64,000 bases of DNA from Staphylococcus schleiferi (GCF_900458895.1 NZ_LR962863.1:2232001-2296000), one strand, 5' to 3'. Shown: positions 17,953 through 27,399, counted from the first letter of the stretch. A program made the numbers and translations. The notes: a model not told the origin generated them from the sequence alone.

Positions 17953-19719
17953 TTATTCGTGTGAAATATAATGTGATTTCCCTTTTAGGAAAAAGCTTAA
18001 AAATAGTGCTAAACCACTTAATGCAGTCGCGATCCAAAACGCACTATTCACACCATCAACAGATGCTAATTGATTCATAAATCGAATAATCGCAGCCATT
18101 GCATGGTCTTGGCCACCCATTTGTTGTGCCATTTCTTGCAATTCGTCTTTGATTGCTGGGTTCGTACGGTCTAGGTCTTGTTGGAAAGTTGCAAGATGTT
18201 GGTCAGTTTGTTGCGTCATCACTGTAACCAAAATCGCAGTACCAATTGAACCTGCAAGTTGTCTCATTGTATTAACAAGTGCATTACCATGAGAAACGAG
18301 ACGAGATGGCAGTGAGTTAATACCCGCAGTCATGATTGGCATCATTACAAAACTCATACCAAATGAACGAATGATGTAAATCATTAAAATACTGCGATAA
18401 GGTGTATCCATTGTCAGCTGGGTAAGCTCCCAAGTTCCATAGGTCGTAATTGCCAAACCAAGAATGGCAATAGGTTTAACCCCTATCGTATCTAATAACT
18501 TACCAGCGATTGGTCCCATAACCCCCATGATTAGCGCACCTGGTAATAAAAGTAATCCAGAATCTAGTGGTGAAAAACCACGTAAACTTTGGAGGTAAAG
18601 TGGTAATAAAATCATACCGCCAAATAGACTCATTGTAAGTATCATATTGATAATTGCTGTTAATGTGAAGCCAGAATATTTAAGGACTTCAAAACTTAGC
18701 ATTGGTACTTTCATTGTCATCTCACGAACGACAAAGGCAATTGTAAACACTGTACCGATAATGAACATAATCACAATTTTAGGTGATGTCCAACCATCGT
18801 TACCCGCTTCACTAAAGCCATATAATAGCGCACCAAAACCGATTGTACTAAATATGATACCTGGAATATCTGCTCTTGGGTTTGTCGTTCTTTGATAAAT
18901 ACCGAACCAAAGAAAACCAACTAAAAGCGAAATAATACCAATCACAAACATACCTATAAACATAGAGTGCCAATCATAGTTTTCAACAACATAACCTGAT
19001 AATGTAGGTCCAATTGCTGGTGCTAAGATCATTGCAATCCCTAATGTTCCCATAGCCATACCACGTTTTTCAGGTGGGAAGATGGTCATAAATACATTTG
19101 TACCAAGTGGCATTAAGACACCTGCACCCATCGCTTGAAGCACACGTCCAACCATCATAATTGGGAATCCCCATGCAATACCACAGACGAATGAACCAAT
19201 TGTAAATAAAAGCATCGCAATTAAGAATAATCGTCGATAAGAATATTTATTGAATAAAAAGGCACTGATCGGAATTAAAATCCCGTTCACCAACATAAAA
19301 CCGGTCATTAACCATTGTCCTGTTGAAGCGGAAATATTAAAGTCCGTATTAAGTTGTGGCAATGCTGTATTCAATAATGTTTGGTTTAAAATCGCTATAA
19401 ACATACCAAATATCATTGCGACTAATACTTTGCTACGAGTGGTACCTTTTTTGAACACAAAGTCTTGCGTTGCATCTGCAACTTTTTCATTCACAGGTTG
19501 ACGTGGAACATGCGTCTCATGAGAAGCTTGCGCATTTGAATGATCATCGTCTAATGTGAAAGTATGCTGACTTTGATGGGGTTCATTTGATGTTGTCATC
19601 GACTGTGTTGACGATTTGCGATGTTGTTTTTGTGGTTTACGCTTTTTACCACGGACTAAAATCCAGTTAAGTATAATAGTCACAATAAGGGCAAGAATTG
19701 TATAAATCATCACAAACAT
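17953..19719 (-). CDS. MFS drug:H+ antiporter, DHA2 (EmrB/QacA) family
   Basis: The 588-residue protein has the 14-helix DHA2 layout. Motif A-like LFNKYSYRRLFLIAM and the motif C region GIAMILAPAIGPTLSGYVVENY are visible. It has an additional N-terminal hydrophobic helix (residues 3-21), then about 75 polar, His/Gln/Ser-rich residues before the first canonical helix (VAMIFGMFIAILNQTLLNTALPQL). The start at 19719 is supported by GGGGGT upstream. It lies 14 bases after the EmrA-like gene, so the two form an operon and presumably an efflux pump. The S. aureus counterpart is likely the SA2142-type pump. Drug range is unknown. Confidence 0.9.
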   Translation of the reverse strand: MFVMIYTILALIVTIILNWILVRGKKRKPQKQHRKSSTQSMTTSNEPHQSQHTFTLDDDHSNAQASHETHVPRQPVNEKVADATQDFVFKKGTTRSKVLVAMIFGMFIAILNQTLLNTALPQLNTDFNISASTGQWLMTGFMLVNGILIPISAFLFNKYSYRRLFLIAMLLFTIGSFVCGIAWGFPIMMVGRVLQAMGAGVLMPLGTNVFMTIFPPEKRGMAMGTLGIAMILAPAIGPTLSGYVVENYDWHSMFIGMFVIGIISLLVGFLWFGIYQRTTNPRADIPGIIFSTIGFGALLYGFSEAGNDGWTSPKIVIMFIIGTVFTIAFVVREMTMKVPMLSFEVLKYSGFTLTAIINMILTMSLFGGMILLPLYLQSLRGFSPLDSGLLLLPGALIMGVMGPIAGKLLDTIGVKPIAILGLAITTYGTWELTQLTMDTPYRSILMIYIIRSFGMSFVMMPIMTAGINSLPSRLVSHGNALVNTMRQLAGSIGTAILVTVMTQQTDQHLATFQQDLDRTNPAIKDELQEMAQQMGGQDHAMAAIIRFMNQLASVDGVNSAFWIATALSGLALFLSFFLKGKSHYISHE

Positions 19720-19733
19720 TTGATGACCCCCTT

Positions 19734-20381
19734 TTAATTTTTGTGAATACTTACTTCAGCGTTCATACCTGGAACAACACCACTTGATGGTTGATTGTCT
19801 AATTTGATTTTAACTGGAACAACTTGCGTTACTTTTGTGTAATTACCGTCACTATTTGATGAAGGCATTAATGAAAAGCTTGATGCAGTTGCATGACCAA
19901 TTCGGTCAACTTTACCTTTAATTTTAGAGTGTTCGCCATCGATAGAAACATCTACATCTCGACCTTCTTCTACATCTTTAATGTCTGTTTCATCAACATT
20001 TGCAGTGATGTATAAGTCGTCCATGTCATATGCATAAGCAATAGGTTGTCCTGCTTGAGCAATACCTTCGTTTTGCCCATCAAGTTTAGCGATTGTTGCA
20101 GTTTGTGGCATTTTAATTGATACAGATTGTGGAGATCCATTTTCTCCTTTTCCTTGTACTTTAGCCACTGTGTCGCCTTTATCTAGTTTTTGACCTTCGT
20201 GCACGTCCAAGCCATCGATTTTACCTGATACTGGACTTGCGATTTTAATTTGATCGCCATCGACTTTTGCATTATCTGTTTTGATATAACTTACAGATTG
20301 GTTGTAAAAATAAAAGCCGACAACACCAATAATAATTAAAAGAACGATTGTTACAATGTTAATCGTTATTATTTTCTTCAT
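19734..20381 (-). CDS. HlyD/EmrA-like membrane-fusion subunit
   Basis: The 215-residue protein has one N-terminal membrane anchor (about residues 7-27), then a biotinyl-lipoyl-like domain split by a very short hairpin (DGDQIKIASPVSGKIDGLDVHEGQKLDKGDTVAKVQG near 42-78). A beta-barrel domain ends in VVPGMNAEVSIHKN. It partners the downstream DHA2 transporter, as EmrA does EmrB. It is shorter than E. coli EmrA because the coiled-coil hairpin is almost absent, as expected for a Gram-positive cell without an outer membrane. It is divergent from the TetR gene. Confidence 0.9.
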   Translation of the reverse strand: MKKIITINIVTIVLLIIIGVVGFYFYNQSVSYIKTDNAKVDGDQIKIASPVSGKIDGLDVHEGQKLDKGDTVAKVQGKGENGSPQSVSIKMPQTATIAKLDGQNEGIAQAGQPIAYAYDMDDLYITANVDETDIKDVEEGRDVDVSIDGEHSKIKGKVDRIGHATASSFSLMPSSNSDGNYTKVTQVVPVKIKLDNQPSSGVVPGMNAEVSIHKN

Positions 20382-20508
20382 TGTCTTTACTCCCTTTCTC
20401 CAATAAAGTAACTCTTGTATTATAAAATGATTTTTTCATAAAAAATAGAGACAATCTTTTTAAATGTGTCGGATTTGAAAATATATTATAATAACAATTG
20501 GTGATACT

Positions 20509-21072
20509 ATGACTAAATCAAAATCAAAAGCACGGCGTCAAATTATTAAAGCGATGATCCGCTTATTGAAGACTGAACCCCTTGAATCTATTACAATTAA
20601 ACAAATTTGTGCAGAGAGCGATGTCCATCGTTCTACTTTTTATGCGCAGTTCGAAGATAAATATCAATTATTTGAGAAACTCACGACTTATCATATGACA
20701 AAATACGAGCGCCTAATTAATTACGCTGTAGAAGTTGTTGAGAATCATTCACTTCTTGAAGTTAAAACGACTATTTTAAAAATATTCAGATTGGTATTCC
20801 GCTATTTAAAGCGTCATCGTACTTTTTTTACCGCCATTATTGTCACACAACCGCAGCCCGTATTGATACGTAGCTACATCCAGTACACCTTTGGCGCGTA
20901 TGATAAAATGTTGAAACATCTGCCCGAATTACAGCAGACACAATACTTCATCAATTATACGCTTGGCGGACAAATGGCGATTGTTTACAGTTGGCTCTCT
21001 AAAGGGTGTCAAGAATCTCCTGATACAATGGCAGATATCTTGTATTCAAATGTAATTAAAATGAATAGATAA
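20509..21072 (+). CDS. TetR/AcrR family repressor
   Basis: The 187-residue protein has an N-terminal TetR helix-turn-helix (ESITIKQICAESDVHRSTFYAQFEDKYQLFEKL, about residues 25-57) and a helical C-terminal ligand domain. It is transcribed divergently from the EmrA/EmrB-type pair with a 127-base gap, so it most likely represses that pump and itself. I could not pick a clear palindromic operator in the AT-rich gap. The ribosome-binding site (GGTGAT) is weak. Confidence 0.88.
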   Translation: MTKSKSKARRQIIKAMIRLLKTEPLESITIKQICAESDVHRSTFYAQFEDKYQLFEKLTTYHMTKYERLINYAVEVVENHSLLEVKTTILKIFRLVFRYLKRHRTFFTAIIVTQPQPVLIRSYIQYTFGAYDKMLKHLPELQQTQYFINYTLGGQMAIVYSWLSKGCQESPDTMADILYSNVIKMNR

Positions 21073-21249
21073 TTTAATGGATTGATTGAGAGGAAATTGG
21101 AGAAGACACAATCATGTGTCTTTCACAAGGCTAAGCCATATAGCTTTCGTCTAAACAAAGGTTTTAACTTATTAATAGTAGAAACCTGTTTCTCATGATA
21201 TGTTTATGACAAAGCCATAACAGTTAATGTCTGTTTAAATCGCAGTCAA

Positions 21250-21308
21250 ATAGGCCTGTCTCATCACTAACAGTCGCTATGCTATTAATGTGAGCCAGGC
21301 CCTTTATT
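21250..21308 (+). terminator. Terminator downstream of tetR
   Basis: GGCCTG..CTCA (from 21253) pairs with TGAG.CAGGCC (to 21301), extended by ACTAA/TTAAT inside, with CTTTATT after. The rest of 21073-21492 is AT-rich with no gene seen. Confidence 0.6.
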
Positions 21309-21492
21309 GGAGAACTTTTTGAAAATGAAAAACACAAAATGATATGTTTATACTGTTCATATATTTTGCTTAACACTAATGTAACATGTTTTTAAACTTT
21401 TTGGGATAGAAATATTGAAATTTCATTAATTTTTTATGAATTTTTTCAACTTTTTATTTATGTTGTGTGTTGGAAAGGTCGCGAATCGTTTT

Positions 21493-22041
21493 TCATGCAT
21501 AATAATCAGATTTTAAAAGTTCATAGTAATTCATATCTCTATATTGATGATCGATATACTCGTCGTCGCGTTTTACCCCTACCCAACGGAAACCCACTTT
21601 CTCCGCTATGCGATTGCTTCCTTTATTTTCAACATTTGCACGTAATTCCAATTTGTTTAGCGCCAAATCTTCAAATGCAATGTCACACAATTTTTTTACA
21701 ACACGGGTTACAATTCCACGCTTTGTTTTGGCTTCTGCAAGCCAATAGCCTACCTCTGCATTTCGTTTTTCTTTATCAAATGCATGTAAATCTACCATCC
21801 CGATGAATTGATTCTCATCAAAAATCAAATAAAGCAGGGCTTCACCTTTTGCAACTTGTGTTAACATCACTTCTAAAAATTTTCTTTCAACTTCCACTGT
21901 TGTTACTTCGTCCACCCATTTTAAATAGCGTCTTAAATGCCCGCGATTTTGTTGTATAACTTCCAATATTTCTTCTGCATATGCGATATGAGGATAAACG
22001 AGCGCGATATTCCCCTCGATAGGTAATCTAAAATGATGCAT
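21493..22041 (-). CDS. RimJ/RimL-type GNAT acetyltransferase
   Basis: The 182-residue protein is of the ribosomal-protein-acetyltransferase-like GNAT group, with EVGYWLAEAKTKRGIVTRVVKKLCDIAFEDL (acetyl-CoA motif A) and LELRANVENKGSNRIAEKVGFRWVGVKRDDEYIDHQYRDMNYYELL at the end. The frame is open to 22083, but ATG 22041 (MHHFRLPIEGNIALV) has AGAGGTG 5-6 bases upstream and gives the typical length. It is monocistronic. The acceptor substrate is unknown. Confidence 0.88.
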   Translation of the reverse strand: MHHFRLPIEGNIALVYPHIAYAEEILEVIQQNRGHLRRYLKWVDEVTTVEVERKFLEVMLTQVAKGEALLYLIFDENQFIGMVDLHAFDKEKRNAEVGYWLAEAKTKRGIVTRVVKKLCDIAFEDLALNKLELRANVENKGSNRIAEKVGFRWVGVKRDDEYIDHQYRDMNYYELLKSDYYA

Positions 22042-22123
22042 CAACGCACCTCTTATTTTTCTGAAAATTATAACATTAACCAAAAATCTTTACAATCTCT
22101 TTTAATATATAGTCATAAATAAA

Positions 22124-22174
22124 TAGAGCAATGCAAACTTCTAAATCAATTTTTAAAAGTTAAACATTGCTCTA
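22124..22174 (-). terminator. Terminator of the APC permease gene
   Basis: TAGAGCAATG (22124-22133) pairs perfectly with CATTGCTCTA (22165-22174), with an inner AAACTT/AAAGTT helix. It lies 10 bases past the permease stop on the minus strand. Confidence 0.75.
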
Positions 22175-22184
22175 CTATTAATAT

Positions 22185-23636
22185 TTATTCATTTAACATT
22201 TTATCAACATCACGTTTTTTTGTATCTAAAATTAATTGTGTTAACTCATCTTTATCCATACGTTTTAATTTTGGTAAACGAATTAAGAAGAAAATCAGTC
22301 CAAGTATTGTCCATCCACCAAGCGCAATATGAGATGGTAAAGACAACGAAGCCGGTGATATAGGAAGTAACAATAACATTAAGAAAATAAACGCAATCAC
22401 CGAACCGACAATAGCAAATATTTTATAAACCGGACCGTAAGTTCGACTGTTTTTATCAAAACTAAACAATTTAGCAGCGGATAGACAAGTAACAAAATAA
22501 GCGATAGAAACACCAGTAGATGACATATCTACAATCCAAGTTAACGCTGTACGCCCTAACCAAGGTGCAATTAATGTAATCGCCACTAAGAAAATAATCG
22601 CCACATAAGGTGTTTTGTATCGATGATGTAATTTACTAAATACTGAAGGCATAATGCCTGAACGTCCCATTGAGAAGAGCAAGCGACTCGCACTCAATAA
22701 GAAACCATTCAATCCAGTAAAAATCCCCATAACAATAGCGATTGTCAATACACCTAAGCCAATCGTACCGAAAGCTTCACGCGTTACAGATCCTGTTAAC
22801 CAAAGGTCACTGCTTCCCCCTGCTAACCAACCTGTATATAATATCATCATAATGTAAGTCACACTTGCAGCAAGTAAGCTATAAACAATCAATTTGAATG
22901 TTTTATTTGGAGAAAAATTAAATTCCTCTGCGGTTTGTGGAATATTATCAAAACCAACAAATGCCCACGGTGCAACTGCTACAATCATAATAATCGCTTT
23001 AAACCATCCATATTCAGGTCCATTATATGGTTTTAAATTATCAAAAGAAAAATTAGAACCGAAGAAAGAACCTACGAATAATAATGCCACGACAATAACC
23101 ATTGCGACACAAAAGTAGTATTGAAGTGATCCTGAGACACTCGTCCCTTTAATCGCAATCAACATAAAAATAATCAATAATAACGAAGCAATGATTATTT
23201 CAGTAATATAGACGTCCCATCCTGCGATGGTATATAATTTTCCAAATTCAATAACATCTGGCAATAAAAACTTAATTAATAAACTAAATGCCGTCGCATT
23301 CAATGCAACTACACATATGTAACCGAATGTTAAAAACCATGCTGAGAAAAAGCTCACATAGCGTCCAAATCCTAAAAAGCTGAACGCAAAGCCACCACCT
23401 GATACTGGGAATCGTTCTACTAATGCACCGTAACTGACCGCAATAATAATCATTAATAACGCACCGATAAAGATACCGATAGATGCTGCAATCGGTCCTG
23501 AAGATTTAATCCAATCCCCTGGAAGAATAAATGAGCCCCATCCTATACACGACCCATAAGCAATCGCCCACACAAACTTTTCAGATAAGTTTTGTTGGAG
23601 GTCTCCACGATCAGGTTTTCCGTTCTTTGTATTCAT
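22185..23636 (-). CDS. APC superfamily amino-acid permease
   Basis: The 483-residue polytopic protein is an amino acid-polyamine-organocation transporter with about 12 helices. The substrate-binding loop of helix 1 is visible in IAYGSCIGWGSFILPG (near 22-37), and helix 6 in VAVAPWAFVGFDNIPQTAEEF near 220. A longer frame to 23702 exists, but the ATG at 23636 (MNTKNGKPD) has AGGGGTG 8 bases upstream, while the ATG at 23642 would be too close. The substrate is not known; S. aureus has a permease of this type near ung. Confidence 0.9.
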   Translation of the reverse strand: MNTKNGKPDRGDLQQNLSEKFVWAIAYGSCIGWGSFILPGDWIKSSGPIAASIGIFIGALLMIIIAVSYGALVERFPVSGGGFAFSFLGFGRYVSFFSAWFLTFGYICVVALNATAFSLLIKFLLPDVIEFGKLYTIAGWDVYITEIIIASLLLIIFMLIAIKGTSVSGSLQYYFCVAMVIVVALLFVGSFFGSNFSFDNLKPYNGPEYGWFKAIIMIVAVAPWAFVGFDNIPQTAEEFNFSPNKTFKLIVYSLLAASVTYIMMILYTGWLAGGSSDLWLTGSVTREAFGTIGLGVLTIAIVMGIFTGLNGFLLSASRLLFSMGRSGIMPSVFSKLHHRYKTPYVAIIFLVAITLIAPWLGRTALTWIVDMSSTGVSIAYFVTCLSAAKLFSFDKNSRTYGPVYKIFAIVGSVIAFIFLMLLLLPISPASLSLPSHIALGGWTILGLIFFLIRLPKLKRMDKDELTQLILDTKKRDVDKMLNE

Positions 23637-23867
23637 TATCATTTCACCCCTGAGTGTTATTATACCCCTGTTATAAATTTTTATAACAATTATTTTTGGC
23701 ATATTAAAAATAAATCATACCTTAAAATTTAAAAAAGTGCGATAAAAAAAGGCGCTCTATTTATTGTCAAACTTTTACAAAAATATGCATTATTTTTCGA
23801 ATCATGGCGCATTTCCTTTTGTGACAATTAGATTTAATATCCATCTTTACATCTAGCAATAAAAAAA

Positions 23868-23906
23868 CGTTACCTTAAATGTATAATAATTACACTCTAG
23901 GTAACG
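23868..23906. terminator. Hairpin between APC permease and DUF423 genes
   Basis: CGTTACCT (23868-23875) pairs with AGGTAACG (23899-23906). A seven-A run precedes and CTTTTA follows, so it can work on both strands; it would serve the DUF423-ywdI-ung transcript. The rest of 23637-24028 shows no gene. Confidence 0.7.
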
Positions 23907-24028
23907 CTTTTATAAAATTGATTAAGCTATTCTTTTAATAAATATTAAAATGACTAAATAGCTCTGTACGTAAATATACATTGCCATCAAATGAATTTCT
24001 CTACTTGATACTTTTAAACAATATCATC

Positions 24029-24391
24029 TTACAGTTTAAAAGCGGCAATGGCTAACATCAGCCAACTTATTACAAAGAGAACGCCACCGATTGGAGTAAT
24101 CGCGCCGAGAATACTCACTTGCGTTAAGGATAAAATATAAAGAGAGCCGCTGAAGCAAACGATACCGATGAACATTAACCAGCCGGCCCAGCCAACATTA
24201 AGATGTAAAGCGCCACCAATAATGCCTATCAATATTAAACCTAAACCATGATACATTTGATACATCGTTGCTTTTTCCCATACTGACATGTAGTGCTCTG
24301 ATAACTTGCCATCCAATGCGTGTGCACCAAATGCACCTGTACCTACTGCTATTAAGGCGTTCAATGCGCCTAATATGATAAATACTTTCAT
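24029..24391 (-). CDS. DUF423 small membrane protein
   Basis: The 120-residue protein has four hydrophobic helices and the DUF423 N-terminal signature [16 protein letters not shown], followed by [15 protein letters not shown]. The function is unknown. It is the last gene of a ung-ywdI-DUF423 run also known in other Bacillales (ywdK/ywdI/ung area), with a 15-base gap to ywdI. Confidence 0.9.
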   Translation of the reverse strand: MKVFIILGALNALIAVGTGAFGAHALDGKLSEHYMSVWEKATMYQMYHGLGLILIGIIGGALHLNVGWAGWLMFIGIVCFSGSLYILSLTQVSILGAITPIGGVLFVISWLMLAIAAFKL

Positions 24392-24406
24392 TTTATTTCC
24401 TCCTCA

Positions 24407-24733
24407 CTAAAAATCAAATATAGATGCGCCGTTCCCCACTTCATCATCTGTTACCATGCGTTGATTTGAATCTAATTGTTGTGGAGACGAGGACACCTTA
24501 CCGCCCATCATTTTGATTTCTTCGTCAGTCACCTCAGATGAACGTGACGTATGACGATTTTTGTTTGTTTCTGATAAATTATGCTTTGAAAACTTTGGTG
24601 TTTCCTCATCAACATATAAAGATGTCAATGTGTGTATCGCATAAATGTGTTTATGAAATGCTTCATCTGTTGTTGCTGCATCCGCTTGCACTAATTCCTG
24701 TTCCAACAATTGAATCAGTTTTTCTTTATTCAT
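24407..24733 (-). CDS. YwdI family protein
   Basis: The 108-residue hydrophilic protein begins [17 protein letters not shown] with AAGGAG 7 bases upstream of ATG 24733. The seven-residue upstream extension lacks a ribosome-binding site. The N-terminal half is helical and the C-terminal half is Ser/Asn/Asp-rich and probably disordered, ending in the hydrophobic SIFDF. Its start lies inside the 3' end of ung (8-base overlap), so it is translationally coupled. Function is unknown. Confidence 0.85.
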   Translation of the reverse strand: MNKEKLIQLLEQELVQADAATTDEAFHKHIYAIHTLTSLYVDEETPKFSKHNLSETNKNRHTSRSSEVTDEEIKMMGGKVSSSPQQLDSNQRMVTDDEVGNGASIFDF

Positions 24734-25394
24734 CGAATTTCTCCTTACCTTCACACCAATGGATTGGCTTTAATCCTTGTGATTCTAAATATTGATTTGC
24801 TCTTGAATAAGGTTTTGAACCAAAGAAGCCTCGATGTGCAGACAATGGACTTGGATGGGGCGACTTGATGACATGATGTTTTGTAGTATCGATTAAACGC
24901 TCTTTTTGTTGCGCCGGTTTACCCCAAAGGATAAAAACAACGCCTTCTTTACCTTCAGATACTGCTTTAATAATTTCATCTGTAAAGACTTCCCAACCAA
25001 TATCACGATGTGAGTGTGCCTGTCCTTGTCGAACCGTTAAGACTGTGTTCAATAAGAGAACGCCTTCCCTTGCCCAATCTTGTAAATGAGGGGAAGTTCG
25101 TTGACATCCGATATCATCTGCAAGCTCTTGATACATATTACGCAATGATGGTGGAAACTTTGCGTTAGGCTGTACAGAAAAAGCTAACCCATGGGCTTGA
25201 TTCGGACCATGATAAGGATCTTGACCTAATATCACAACTTTAACATTTTCAAAAGGCGTTAAATCAAATGCCTGATAAATATTTTTTCTGTCTGGATATA
25301 CAATTTGCGTAGAATATTCTTTCTCTAAAAAATCGTGCATAGCCTGAAAGTCATGTTTTGTTGTAATTTCATGAAATATTGTTGACCAATCCAT
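24726..25394 (-). CDS. ung: Uracil-DNA glycosylase
   Basis: Family 1 UDG removes uracil from DNA. The catalytic water-activating motif [18 protein letters not shown] (near residues 62-79) and the DNA-intercalation loop [18 protein letters not shown] (near 184-201) are intact. The frame opens at a GTG at 25403, but ATG 25394 (MDWSTIFHE) has GAGGTGA at the right distance and matches S. aureus Ung. The product is 222 residues. It is the first gene of ung-ywdI-DUF423. Confidence 0.96.
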   Translation of the reverse strand: MDWSTIFHEITTKHDFQAMHDFLEKEYSTQIVYPDRKNIYQAFDLTPFENVKVVILGQDPYHGPNQAHGLAFSVQPNAKFPPSLRNMYQELADDIGCQRTSPHLQDWAREGVLLLNTVLTVRQGQAHSHRDIGWEVFTDEIIKAVSEGKEGVVFILWGKPAQQKERLIDTTKHHVIKSPHPSPLSAHRGFFGSKPYSRANQYLESQGLKPIHWCEGKEKFDE

Positions 25395-25589
25395 CTTTTT
25401 CACCTCGTTGACATTTTACCATAATTCGTCATGAATCGTGTTCTTTCATTTTAGATCCAAACATTCCATATGCATAGGATAGGCGACCATGATAAGATAG
25501 TATGTAACTAAATAACTATGGAGACGTATTGATATGCGAATTTTGTCGGTCCAATATCAATAAGTTAGATTTAAAGGAGTGCGTATATT

Positions 25590-26420
25590 ATGGCTTAAAA
25601 AAAAGTATTAACAATTGCAGGTTCAGATACAAGTGCTGGTGCAGGCATGCAAGCAGATTTAAAAACTTTCCAAGAACTAGACACATACGGCATGGTCGCA
25701 TTAGCTGCAATCGTAACAATGGATAAAGAAACATGGTCTCATGATGTCACACCGATTCCATTTGACGTTTTTAATAAACAACTAGAAACTGTGATTTGTA
25801 TCGGACCTGACGCAGTCAAAACAGGTATGCTCGGCACAGAAGAAATTATTCAGCGCGCAGGCGAAGCCTTTACTGAATCAGGTGCCAAATATTTTGTCGT
25901 CGACCCTGTGATGGTATGTAAAGGGGAAAATGAGGTCCTTAACCCGGGAAATACTGAAGCAATGATTCAATATTTATTACCTAAAGCAACAGTAACAACA
26001 CCTAACCTTTTTGAAGCGGGTCAATTGTCAGGTTTAGGCACATTGAAATCGATTGAAGATATGAAAAAAGCAGCACAAATCATTTACGAGCAAGGTGCGC
26101 AACATGTCGTAATCAAAGGCGGTAAAGCATTAGATCAAGATAAATCTTATGACCTTTACTATGATGGTCAAACTTTTTATCAATTAACAACGGATATGTT
26201 CCAACAAAGTTATAACCATGGTGCAGGCTGTACTTTTGCAGCGGCGACAACTGCAAACTTAGCGAACGGTCAAACACCAAAAGAAGCAGTCGTTAATGCA
26301 AAAGCATTCGTCGCTTCTGCGATTAAAAACGGTTGGAAAATGAATGAATTTGTTGGCCCAGTCGATCACGGTGCAGCCAATCGTATCGAACAAATTGAAG
26401 TTGAAGTAACAGAAGTATAA
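25590..26420 (+). CDS. pdxK: Pyridoxine/HMP-pyrimidine kinase PdxK with stop at codon 3
   Basis: This ribokinase-fold vitamin kinase matches S. aureus PdxK (older annotation thiD) over the full 276 codons, with dual cysteines in VMVCKGENEVLNPG and NHGAGCTFAAAT. The expected start (MALKKVLTIAGSDTSAGAG) is at ATG 25590 with AAAGGAG upstream, but codon 3 reads TAA (25596-25598) where TTA is expected. The change preserves length (T2A8 instead of T3A7). The next ATG is codon 20 (25647), which would remove the first beta strand and the AGSDTSAGAG substrate loop and has no Shine-Dalgarno. The gene is either a null allele or this base is wrong. The rest of the frame is intact. Confidence 0.85.
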
Positions 26421-26456
26421 TCATTGGGCTATCAATATATTTAAGAAACAGAACGG

Positions 26457-26502
26457 CTAGGGGTGTACGAACTTGAAAGCAACATACACCCCTAGTCTTT
26501 TT
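26457..26502 (+). terminator. pdxK terminator
   Basis: CTAGGGGTGTA (26457-26467) pairs perfectly with TACACCCCTAG (26485-26495), followed by TCTTTTT. Confidence 0.9.
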
Positions 26503-26594
26503 GCATTGATTAAGATACTATCTCCCCCATCCTCTATAATGCCTAGTTCAAGCCACTTCTAAACCAAGCGCTTTACATATATTGAAAGATTAAT

Positions 26595-26755
26595 TTAGTT
26601 TGCAACTTTGATTAACTTTCGCATATGACGTATCTCCATTTGCTCATCAATCAATATGGCCTCTTGATTACCCTATACACCTAAGGTTGCCATTTCAATA
26701 CGTATCATACCTGTTCTACTACTCATTGACCGAGACTGACCATTATGAACATTGA
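26595..26755 (-). pseudogene. Possible decayed gene fragment next to ISL3-type element
   Basis: On the minus strand a protein-like frame ends at TAA 26595-26597. It reads ...MSSRTGMIRIEMATLGV, then an in-frame TAG, then GNQEAILIDEQMEIRHMRKLI and VAN. The composition looks coding. I recognise no family. Its upstream part would run into the 8-base target duplication of the ISL3-type element, so it may have been cut by that insertion. This is a weak call. Confidence 0.3.
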
Positions 26756-26763
26756 CTTTTTAA

Positions 26764-27202
26764 GGCTGTACACTTTATATGGTGGTTATGTGTCTATAAT
26801 AATTAAGTCACAAACCCTACATTTAAAACGTTGTTTTAACAGATTTAAATACACTGCTATCTCTTGGAATCTTAAAAAAGTAATTCACGATAAACGTTTT
26901 CCGTGTTTGTGTATTCGGTTTGGATTCGTATGATAACAGTGAGGACAAGTCATAGGCTTGTATGAAAGGGTACCAAAGATGACGATAGATTTCTTACCTC
27001 TAATAACTACATCTTCTTCAACTTTAGTGATTTTAATATTATTATCTTTAATTTTTAGTAACTTTAATATATCATTACACATAGGCGCAATATGTCTCCT
27101 TTATTTTTGGTTTAGTCACTTAAAATGATAGAGGCATTTGCGCTATTTTTGTACAAAAAAGCAGGATGACTTATGTCATCCCACCATAAAAAATGAAGAA
27201 TC
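26764..27202 (-). mobile_element. 439-bp internally deleted ISL3-type element with target duplication
   Basis: The element is bounded by an 8-base direct repeat CTTTTTAA (26756-26763 and 27203-27210), the duplication length known for ISL3. Its ends are imperfect 22-base inverted repeats: GGCTGTAC...ATATGGTGG at 26764 and, reading inward from 27202 on the minus strand, GATTCTTC...TATGGTGG. Inside are the transposase 5' part (minus strand) and, after a deletion, the last 45 or so bases of the right end. Full ISL3 elements are about 1.2-1.6 kb. The same ends occur at 45966-46755. Confidence 0.85.
26885..27082 (-). pseudogene. Truncated ISL3-family transposase N-terminus
   Basis: The 65-codon fragment begins MCNDILKLLKIKDNNIKITK and contains the zinc-finger start CPHCYHTNPNRIHKHGKR typical of ISL3-family transposases. 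It ends at TGA, where the copy at 46087 has CGA (Arg). Similarity to that copy continues past the stop for about 25 codons, to the deletion junction at GGTTTGTG/ACTTAATT. It is not functional. Confidence 0.85.
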
Positions 27203-27335
27203 CTTTTTAATATATGAAATTGATTTTCTATACGTCCGTTCTATACATAATTTCGATGGCTGTCATGGCACGCCTTATAATCTAAAGCTTAATTCATTTC
27301 GATAACAATTGATGACGATTTATGCACTTTGATAT

Positions 27336-27368
27336 CAAAAAAAGGCTGGGGTATTTCCCAACCTTTTT
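27336..27368 (-). terminator. gpmA terminator
   Basis: AAAAAAAGGCTGGG pairs with CCCAACCTTTTT around a short TATTT loop, with T-rich sequence on both strands. It lies 32 bases past the gpmA stop on the minus strand. Confidence 0.75.
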
Positions 27369-27399
27369 AAGTCGCTTATTCTTTATAGCGATAACATCT

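Noticed and set aside
25529-25726. 65-codon frame across the pdxK start
   Set aside because: It could have bypassed the codon-3 stop, but it is in a different frame from PdxK and its product is Cys/Arg-rich noise.
26745-27210. CRISPR-like or riboswitch-like repeats near the ISL3-type copy
   Set aside because: The only repeats are the terminal inverted repeats and target duplications of the element; no spaced direct repeats exist.
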